The translations under genes were made by a program, and so were the position numbers. 7,522 bases of DNA from Planctomycetota bacterium (lineage in GTDB: Bacteria > Planctomycetota > PUPC01 > JACPCR01), in assembly GCA_030740295.1 (NCBI GenBank), contig JASLXP010000896.1, forward strand, positions 1-7,522, in the 5' to 3' direction. This document shows, piece by piece, positions 1 through 4,224 of this stretch (positions are counted from its first letter, which is position 1; the number at the start of each line of letters is the position of its first letter). The notes under the pieces are model-generated. The model was not told the DNA's origin and made no database searches. It was given only the letters and a program-made list of their open reading frames with translations.

Positions 1-170
1 AGTTGGCGCATGTTCATCTTCACCGCGGCCACTCTTGCCTGATGGACGCGGCCGCCAACATTGCGGACGACGATAGCGACAAGGATGCCCATAATCACGA
101 CAACGACCAACAGCTCGATAAGCGTGAATGCACTGGTCTGAGTCTTTGAAACAAACGATCTGCCTCTCAT
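1..170 (-). CDS. gspG: Type II secretion major pseudopilin GspG, N-terminal part (cut by window edge)
   Basis: Only the first 56 codons are present; the gene continues past the left edge. The start is the ATG at 170-168. The product begins with a 14-residue basic leader (MRGRSFVSKTQTSA) followed by the type III (prepilin-like) signal FTLIELLVVVVIMGILVAIV. Mature Phe1 and Glu5 (F15 and E19 of the precursor) are both present, and the hydrophobic helix is followed by an amphipathic stretch typical of GspG (residues VHQARVAAVKMNMRQ). Pseudopilins are processed by prepilin peptidase and assembled into the short periplasmic pseudopilus that drives type II secretion; GspG is the major subunit. The choice of GspG over GspH/I/J or a type IV pilin rests on its position directly after gspF and on the sequence after the helix. 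One oddity is that the residue before the cleavage site is Ala instead of the usual Gly. The C-terminal calcium-binding region that would confirm GspG lies outside the window. Confidence 0.85.
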   Translation of the reverse strand, partial: MRGRSFVSKTQTSAFTLIELLVVVVIMGILVAIVVRNVGGRVHQARVAAVKMNMRQ

Positions 171-173
171 GAA

Positions 174-182
174 CCTTCCTTA
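174..182 (-). promoter_or_regulatory. gspG ribosome binding site overlapping the gspF stop codon
   Basis: On the minus strand the junction reads TAAGGAAGGTTCATG. The gspF stop (TAA, 182-180) shares bases with an AGGA-type Shine-Dalgarno six bases from the gspG ATG. Only nine bases separate the two genes. This arrangement favours translational coupling of gspG to gspF and fixes the gspG start. Confidence 0.8.
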
Positions 183-1388
183 GAAATTTGAGAGTTCGAG
201 AATCGGCTGCACGATGGAAAGAACGATGAATCCAACAATCACAGCCATGAATACAATCAACATCGGTTCAAGAAGTGAGATCAACCTTTGCCCGGTAATC
301 TCGACCTCTTCGTCGAGCTCTTCCGCAACTTTGTCAAGGACGTCATCGAGCTCTCCGCTTTGCTCGCCGGTGGCCACCATGTAAGAAACCATGGGCGGGA
401 ACACCGGAGAACTGCGCAACGGCATGGAAAGATCCTGCCCGGCCGTGACGGCCTCGGTGATCTCATCAATCGCTTTCGCAATCACCCGATTGCCGACGAC
501 CTCCCTGACGATCCCCAGGGCATCGAGCGCAGGCAGCCCGCTCCGCAGCAGCGCGGCCAGTGTGCTCGAAAACCTTGCGACAGCCTGTTTGCGAAAGAGC
601 GTCCCGATGAGCGGTATTCTAAGTTTCACCGTATCGATAAGCCAGCCTCCGCGCTCGGTCCTTTTGGCCCCATTAAGAATGATCCAGAGTCCGATGAATC
701 CGAGCAGAAGATAAGGCCAGTTCTCGCTCAGAAAGTTGCCCGTGCCTACCAGGATGGCCGTAGAGGTCGGCAGCGGAACTTTGTTGTTCTGAAGAACGGC
801 CGTGACTCTCGGCACAACAAAAGTGAGCAGGAAGAAAACCACGGCGAAACCGACAACGACCATGATAGCCGGGTAGGTGAGCACGGAAGTGACGCGGCTC
901 CGTATGCGATAGTCTCTCTGACAGAACTCGGCCAGTTGCGCCAGTACTTCGCTCAGTCTTCCGCTCGCTTCGCCGGCCCGTACCATGCCCACGTAGAGCT
1001 CGTCGAAGTAAGCACCGTAATCCGAAAGTGCATCGGCGAGCGCGAAGCCTGTATTCACCTTTTCCTGGACATCGCGCAGCACCGCACGCAGGCTCTGATC
1101 CTCCACCTGCTCAACCAACGCGCTCAGCACCTCTGTCAATGGCAAGCCGGTCCCAAGCATGGTCGCCATCTGCCGCGTCGCCAGGGAAACCGCCCGGAGG
1201 TTACGCCCTCTGAATCTGGGCAGAGAAAACGTCGAACGCCTCTCCCTCCGCCCAGCCGTGGTCAGATCGGTCACATAGACATCCTGTGACCGCAGCTGTT
1301 CCCGGGCCTGCCTGGGCGAATCCGCGGTGAGCACACCGCTGGTTCGTTCGCCGCCGACTTTGATGGCCTGGTATTGGAAGACGGGCAT
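180..1388 (-). CDS. gspF: Type II secretion inner-membrane platform protein GspF
   Basis: The 402-residue product matches the usual GspF length of about 400. GspF is the polytopic inner-membrane protein that couples the secretion ATPase GspE to pseudopilus assembly. It opens with the family-typical MPVFQYQAIKVGGERTSG and has two T2SSF repeats, at about residues 70-190 and 270-395. Each repeat carries the signature Gly-Glu-x-Ser-Gly: MVRAGEASGRL at 135-145 and MVATGEQSGELD at 337-348. Membrane segments are visible at about 170-193, 222-240 and 372-395, the last in LLEPMLIVFMAVIVGFIVL. The reading frame stays open upstream to an ATG at 1493, but those 35 extra codons lie in an inverted repeat and do not resemble GspF, so I start at the ATG at 1388-1386. 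No clear SD precedes it (the upstream bases are GCGTCCC). A type IV pilus PilC is the alternative, but gspG follows immediately, which favours T2SS. No gspE lies directly upstream. Confidence 0.93.
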   Translation of the reverse strand: MPVFQYQAIKVGGERTSGVLTADSPRQAREQLRSQDVYVTDLTTAGRRERRSTFSLPRFRGRNLRAVSLATRQMATMLGTGLPLTEVLSALVEQVEDQSLRAVLRDVQEKVNTGFALADALSDYGAYFDELYVGMVRAGEASGRLSEVLAQLAEFCQRDYRIRSRVTSVLTYPAIMVVVGFAVVFFLLTFVVPRVTAVLQNNKVPLPTSTAILVGTGNFLSENWPYLLLGFIGLWIILNGAKRTERGGWLIDTVKLRIPLIGTLFRKQAVARFSSTLAALLRSGLPALDALGIVREVVGNRVIAKAIDEITEAVTAGQDLSMPLRSSPVFPPMVSYMVATGEQSGELDDVLDKVAEELDEEVEITGQRLISLLEPMLIVFMAVIVGFIVLSIVQPILELSNF

Positions 1389-1468
1389 GGGACGCAATGC
1401 GTAATACGCAATAAGTAAGTGCGGAAAGTGAGTGCCGGTGTTGCTAGTGAAGCGGCTGTTGTTCGAAG
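1389..1468. repeat. Left arm (copy A) of a long imperfect inverted repeat with heptamer units
   Basis: On the plus strand this arm holds three degenerate 7-nt units, CAATGCG (1395-1401), TAATACG (1402-1408) and CAATAAG (1409-1415). A 28-base conserved block follows at 1416-1443 and then a weaker tail containing GCGGCTGT and CGAAG. The block matches the reverse complement of 1535-1562 at 26 of 28 positions. The arm abuts the gspF start codon, so in the gspF mRNA it would be the 3' side of a large hairpin. Confidence 0.8.
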
Positions 1469-1510
1469 GATACTCGATGTTGAATGCTCGCACTTCCTAA
1501 GCACAAAGTT

Positions 1511-1583
1511 CTTCGTCCACAGCCGCCGCTGAAACAACACCGGCCCTCACTTTCCACACTTACGTATTACGCTTGCTCCCCAG
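1511..1583. repeat. Right arm (copy B) of the same inverted repeat
   Basis: Read on the minus strand, this arm gives GCG-TAATACG and then the 28-base block (1562-1535), followed by a tail with GCGGCTGT and CGAAG. It matches copy A in opposite orientation, with about 42 bases between the arms. It lacks exactly one heptamer that copy A has (the CAATAAG at 1409-1415). No open reading frame or transposase lies between the arms. Confidence 0.8.
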
Positions 1584-1716
1584 CAACCGCCGCTCAAATA
1601 ACAGGGACTTCCCTTTTAAAAAGAGATAATCCCGAACCTTGAACTATATGCCTGAACAACCGGGAGGTGTGCGTCGGATGTGGTTGCTCAGAGTTCGCAG
1701 TCCGGGACTATCCGGG

Positions 1717-1748
1717 GCTCGCGTGGTGAGCGAGTTTTGTGGACTCGC
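1717..1748. repeat. Two mutually exclusive short hairpins sharing one strand
   Basis: The sequence GCGAG at 1730-1734 can pair with CTCGC at 1718-1722 (loop of 7) or with CTCGC at 1744-1748. In the second case the stem extends to GCGAGT/ACTCGC, 1730-1735 with 1743-1748. The two structures cannot form together, an arrangement seen in attenuators, but function here is only speculation. Confidence 0.4.
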
Positions 1749-1762
1749 CAACGCGAATGAGG

Positions 1763-1786
1763 GCTGCGCTGACAAGTCAGCGCAGC
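1763..1786. repeat. Perfect 11-bp palindrome (hairpin or protein-binding site)
   Basis: GCTGCGCTGAC, then AA, then GTCAGCGCAGC form a perfect inverted repeat with an 11-base arm. As RNA it would be a strong 10-bp stem with a four-base loop; as DNA it could be an operator for a dimeric protein. Neither strand carries a T-run after the stem, so it is not a standard Rho-independent terminator. Confidence 0.7.
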
Positions 1787-1791
1787 TTGGG

Positions 1792-1808
1792 CCAGCCGTT
1801 AGGGCTGG
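1792..1808. repeat. Six-bp hairpin CCAGCC-GTTAG-GGCTGG
   Basis: A perfect 6-bp inverted repeat with a five-base loop lies six bases to the right of the 11-bp palindrome. On the plus strand GTTTTC follows, giving a weak terminator look, but no gene on the plus strand would need it. On the minus strand there is no T-run. It is best seen as part of a structured cluster. Confidence 0.5.
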
Positions 1809-1974
1809 GTTTTCAAAATCTCTTATGACCTGGCGGGCGTTCTATCGCGTCCCGTATCTTATTACACCTTTATATCGGGATGGATCTTCAGCCCGTTACA
1901 AATGGTTTCTTTTGTTACAGTTTTGGCCTTTTATGGCCCATCAAACAATTCGAGTGCCAAGAAGCGGATTCCTG

Positions 1975-2802
1975 TCACAGCTTCATGGCCTTGAAATCGG
2001 CGACCTGCCCGGTGATGGCGACCTCTGTCGGGAGGCGTTCCACCGAGGATGCGCCGAAGAATCCGACGACGCCCTCCGTTTTTTCCAAGATGAACTGGGC
2101 GTCTTCCGGCTCTGAAATCGGGCCGCCGTGGCAGATGACCAAAACGTCGTCGCGCACTGCTCTGGCGGCATCGCGGATCGACTGCACTTTAGTCACACAT
2201 TGTTCGAGCGTCAAGGCTGTAGTTGCACCAATTGTCCCTTTTGTAGTGAGACCCATATGCGCCACGATCAGGTCAGCGCCAGCCTGGGTCATGAGCCTGG
2301 CTTCTTCCACATTAAAGACGTAGGGGGACGTGAACATGTCGAGATCATGCGCAATGCTGATGGCCTCGACCTCTTTCTCGTACCCCATACTCGTCTCTTC
2401 CAGGTTTTGTCTGAACGTGCCGTCAATAAGTCCGACCGTCGGGAAATTCTGGACCCCGGAAAATCCCATCGCTTTGAGCTGCCCAATGAAGACATCCATC
2501 AGGCGGAACGGATCGGTACCGTGTACGCCCGCGAGGACGGGGGTATTGCGTGCGACGGGTAAGACCTCTTTGGCCATGTCGACCACGATCGCATTGGCAT
2601 CGCCATACGACATCAGCCCGGCGAGTGAGCCGTGTCCGGCCATCCGATAGCGTCCGGAGTTGTAGATGATGATGAGATCGACTTCGCCGGCCTGTGCGCA
2701 TTTTGCCGAGATGCCGGTGCCCGCGCCGGCGCCGACGATGGGCCGGCCGCTTTGGATCTGGGAGTGGAGTCTTTCGAGGACCTGGGCGCGTGTGAATGAC
2801 AT
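1975..2802 (-). CDS. TIM-barrel protein of the PEP-hydrolase-like family (Tm-1 C-terminal-domain homologue)
   Basis: The 275-residue product is the usual length for this family, which was first annotated as a TIM-barrel signal transduction protein and later as phosphoenolpyruvate hydrolase-like. Family blocks are visible in order: [20 protein letters not shown] (24-43) with [12 protein letters not shown] (47-58), AGVHGTDPF (91-99), [16 protein letters not shown] (113-128), [10 protein letters not shown] (175-184), CHGGPIS (224-230) and [12 protein letters not shown] (247-258). The beta-strand and Gly-rich-loop rhythm fits a TIM barrel related to the PEP mutase/isocitrate lyase superfamily. 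There is no signal peptide, so it is cytoplasmic. It lies 81 bases downstream of the UPF0261 gene and probably shares its transcript. In plant Tm-1 these two domains are fused, which supports joint action; the true substrate is unknown. The ATG at 2802-2800 fits the family N-terminus, but the bases before it (TATCCCTCC) are not a Shine-Dalgarno, and a heptamer array sits directly upstream. Confidence 0.88.
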   Translation of the reverse strand: MSFTRAQVLERLHSQIQSGRPIVGAGAGTGISAKCAQAGEVDLIIIYNSGRYRMAGHGSLAGLMSYGDANAIVVDMAKEVLPVARNTPVLAGVHGTDPFRLMDVFIGQLKAMGFSGVQNFPTVGLIDGTFRQNLEETSMGYEKEVEAISIAHDLDMFTSPYVFNVEEARLMTQAGADLIVAHMGLTTKGTIGATTALTLEQCVTKVQSIRDAARAVRDDVLVICHGGPISEPEDAQFILEKTEGVVGFFGASSVERLPTEVAITGQVADFKAMKL

Positions 2803-2810
2803 GGAGGGAT

Positions 2811-2862
2811 ACGTAATGAGTAATGAGTAATACGTAATACGTAATACGTAATACGTAAGGTG
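2811..2862. repeat. Tandem heptamer array (TAATGAG)2(TAATACG)4
   Basis: On the plus strand, ACG is followed by TAATGAG at 2814-2820 and 2821-2827. Four perfect TAATACG units follow at 2828-2834, 2835-2841, 2842-2848 and 2849-2855, then TAAGGTG. The TAATACG-TAAG junction is also found in copies A and B of the gspF leader, so this is a third member of the same family with more units. It occupies most of the 81-base gap between the UPF0261 and TIM-barrel genes, and ends eight bases from the TIM-barrel start codon. Confidence 0.9.
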
Positions 2863-2883
2863 CTAAACGGCCAGGGATCGTCG

Positions 2884-4101
2884 CTATGGCGCTGAAATCT
2901 CCAGAAACGTGGCGACCACTTCGGCGGCGAAAACATCGTCGTTGATGTTGGCGTCCACTTCCTTTACCAGAACCTTCTTTTCGTTAATCGTCTTCATGAA
3001 CGCGTCCCGGTATGCCTTATCCGCCTTGGGGGCATGGAACGAGTAACCGGGCGCGTCGATCTGTGAGACGCCCTGGAGGGGGATGACTGCGGCGGCCGGG
3101 CCTTTGGCTTTGTTCAGTTTTGATGCGGTGATCTCGCCGAGCTTTTTGTTTTCGGCGGGGGTCGTGCGCATCAGGGTGACCGTGGGATTGTGAATGTGGA
3201 ATAGCCGCTTCTTGAATTTGGCCGGCACTGTTTCTATGGACCCGAAGTTCACCATGTCCGTCGCGCCCGGACAGACTACCTGCGGGATGCCGGCGTTGCC
3301 CGCGGCCTCGAGCCGGTCGGGGCCCGCGCTGAGGACGCCTCCGACGAGCTCGTCCGCCAGCTCAGTGGTGGTGACGTCCACGACCCCTGTGATGAGGCCA
3401 TCGTTGATCAGACTTTCCATGGCCTCGCCTCCAGTGCCGGTCGCGTGGAAGACGAGCAACTCGAAACCGACCTCTGGTGTTTCGAGCGCGCTGCGCACCT
3501 TTTCAACGCACGGGGTTGTGACTCCGAACATGGTGGCGCCCAATAACGGTCTATCAGCTTTCGATGTCCTTTTTGCTGTGGCCATCGCGCTGATGGCATT
3601 GGCCGCGTTCGCAAATACTGCTCGGCTGACGCGGTTCATGCCGCTGATATCGACGACCGAGTACATCATGGTCACATCTTTGGTGCCGACGTAGGGCCGG
3701 GTGTCGCCCGAAGCGAGTGTAGAGACCATCAGCTTGGGCACGCCGACGGGCAGCGCGCGCATGGCCTGTGTGCCGACCGTCGTGCCGGCCGATCCGCCGA
3801 TGCTGATGATGGCATCGACTTCGCCCCTGGCGTACATCCTGGAAACGATCTTTTCGACACCGTTGGCCATGACGGCGACGGCTGCGCCGCGATCGTTTGC
3901 GGCTGCGATTTTCTTGATAGAGCCGCCACCAGCTTTGGCGACCTGTGTCCGGCCGATGTCTGCACGAATTTTCGGCTGCCCCTGCACACCGGAATCGACG
4001 ACTATCGGTTGATGTCGCTTGGTACTGATGATGTCCCGGATAAACGCTGCCTCAGTGCCCTTCGTGTCGAGGGTGGCCACGAGAACGATATTCTTGCCCA
4101 T
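2884..4101 (-). CDS. UPF0261 / Tm-1-like ATP-binding domain protein
   Basis: The 405-residue product has the length and motif order of the UPF0261 family. Blocks include LDTKGTE (11-17), IGGSAGTT (101-108), TRPYVGTKDV (134-143), FHATGTGG (218-225), TTTELADELVGG (244-255), CPGATDMVNFG (277-287), HNPTVTLMRTT (304-314) and a C-terminal NDDVFA (387-392). The N-terminal half of tomato Tm-1, an ATP-binding inhibitor of tobamovirus replication, belongs to this family; the role in bacteria is not established. There are no membrane segments or signal peptide, so it is expected to be cytoplasmic. I start at MGKNIVLVATLDTKG because an AGGAGA Shine-Dalgarno stands five bases before this ATG; the open frame extends only nine codons further. 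A strong candidate promoter lies about 40 bases upstream. The stop is TAG, and the TIM-barrel gene follows after 81 bases. Confidence 0.92.
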   Translation of the reverse strand: MGKNIVLVATLDTKGTEAAFIRDIISTKRHQPIVVDSGVQGQPKIRADIGRTQVAKAGGGSIKKIAAANDRGAAVAVMANGVEKIVSRMYARGEVDAIISIGGSAGTTVGTQAMRALPVGVPKLMVSTLASGDTRPYVGTKDVTMMYSVVDISGMNRVSRAVFANAANAISAMATAKRTSKADRPLLGATMFGVTTPCVEKVRSALETPEVGFELLVFHATGTGGEAMESLINDGLITGVVDVTTTELADELVGGVLSAGPDRLEAAGNAGIPQVVCPGATDMVNFGSIETVPAKFKKRLFHIHNPTVTLMRTTPAENKKLGEITASKLNKAKGPAAAVIPLQGVSQIDAPGYSFHAPKADKAYRDAFMKTINEKKVLVKEVDANINDDVFAAEVVATFLEISAP

Positions 4102-4106
4102 TGATT

Positions 4107-4112
4107 TCTCCT
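4107..4112 (-). promoter_or_regulatory. Shine-Dalgarno site of the UPF0261 gene
   Basis: The minus strand reads AGGAGA, five bases (AATCA), then ATG. This settles the start codon at 4101 over the in-frame upstream ATG at 4128. It also contrasts with the TIM-barrel and gspF genes, which have no such site. Confidence 0.85.
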
Positions 4113-4139
4113 GTCGCTTGCACCGCAATTGAGGGGCGG

Positions 4140-4169
4140 ATTATAGGGGAGGGGGGAAGAGATGGTCAA
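4140..4169 (-). promoter_or_regulatory. Candidate sigma70-type promoter for the UPF0261/TIM-barrel operon
   Basis: The minus strand carries TTGACC (4169-4164, five of six bases of the -35 consensus), an 18-base pyrimidine-rich spacer, and a perfect TATAAT (4145-4140). Transcription would begin near 4133, giving a leader of about 30 bases before the SD and ATG. The -35 box falls inside the left arm of the inverted repeat at 4163-4224. The call rests on consensus matching alone. Confidence 0.6.
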
Positions 4170-4224
4170 TGGTTAATGGTTGATGGAATGATGGTCTCGA
4201 ACATCAACTATTAACCATCGACCA
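4163..4224. repeat. Imperfect inverted repeat of GGTTAAT-like heptamers at the end of the debranching gene
   Basis: The arm at 4163-4185 is complementary to 4202-4224 at 21 of 23 positions, with a 16-base loop. Each arm is three degenerate heptamers: GGTCAAT-GGTTAAT-GGTTGAT on the left, and GGTCGAT-GGTTAAT-AGTTGAT on the right when read on the minus strand. The right arm overlaps the stop codon and last codons of the debranching enzyme. In RNA from that gene it would form a 3' hairpin, but the bases after it (CATCTCTTCCCC) are not a T-run, so it may protect the 3' end more than terminate transcription. Confidence 0.75.

Larger units (their letters stand above)
1584..1974. other. Gene-free spacer between the TIM-barrel gene and the gspF leader repeat
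   Basis: Together with the inverted repeat, almost 600 bases separate the TIM-barrel stop codon from gspF. The open frames here (for example on the plus strand from 1639 and from 1880) run into antisense of the TIM-barrel gene and have no recognisable protein features, so I call the stretch non-coding. It contains several small perfect hairpins between 1717 and 1808, and an AT-rich part at 1810-1960 with no clear promoter. The gspF promoter probably lies here, but I could not pick out a convincing -35/-10 pair. No tRNA or known small RNA was recognised. Confidence 0.6.

Noticed and set aside
288..1289. A 333-codon open frame on the plus strand
   Set aside because: It lies entirely antisense to gspF, which has full family signatures. 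The predicted product is rich in Arg, His and Gln with no domain, as expected of a shadow frame.
1389..1493. Longer gspF starting at the ATG at 1493
   Set aside because: The extra 35 codons fall in the inverted repeat and do not resemble GspF; the family N-terminus begins exactly at MPVFQYQA.
1590..1660. A gspF promoter around TTCAAG-17-TTTAAA on the minus strand
   Set aside because: It matches the consensus at only about three and four of six positions; too weak to list.
1763..1808. Rho-independent terminator for the TIM-barrel gene
   Set aside because: The hairpins are strong, but no T-run follows on the minus strand, and they lie about 170 bases or more past the stop codon.
1639..2323. 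Plus-strand open frames in the spacer (from 1639 and from 1880)
   Set aside because: They run into antisense of the TIM-barrel gene, show no protein family features and lack an SD.
2811..2862. CRISPR-like or phage-type direct repeat array
   Set aside because: The units are seven bases with no spacers; this is a microsatellite-type tandem array.
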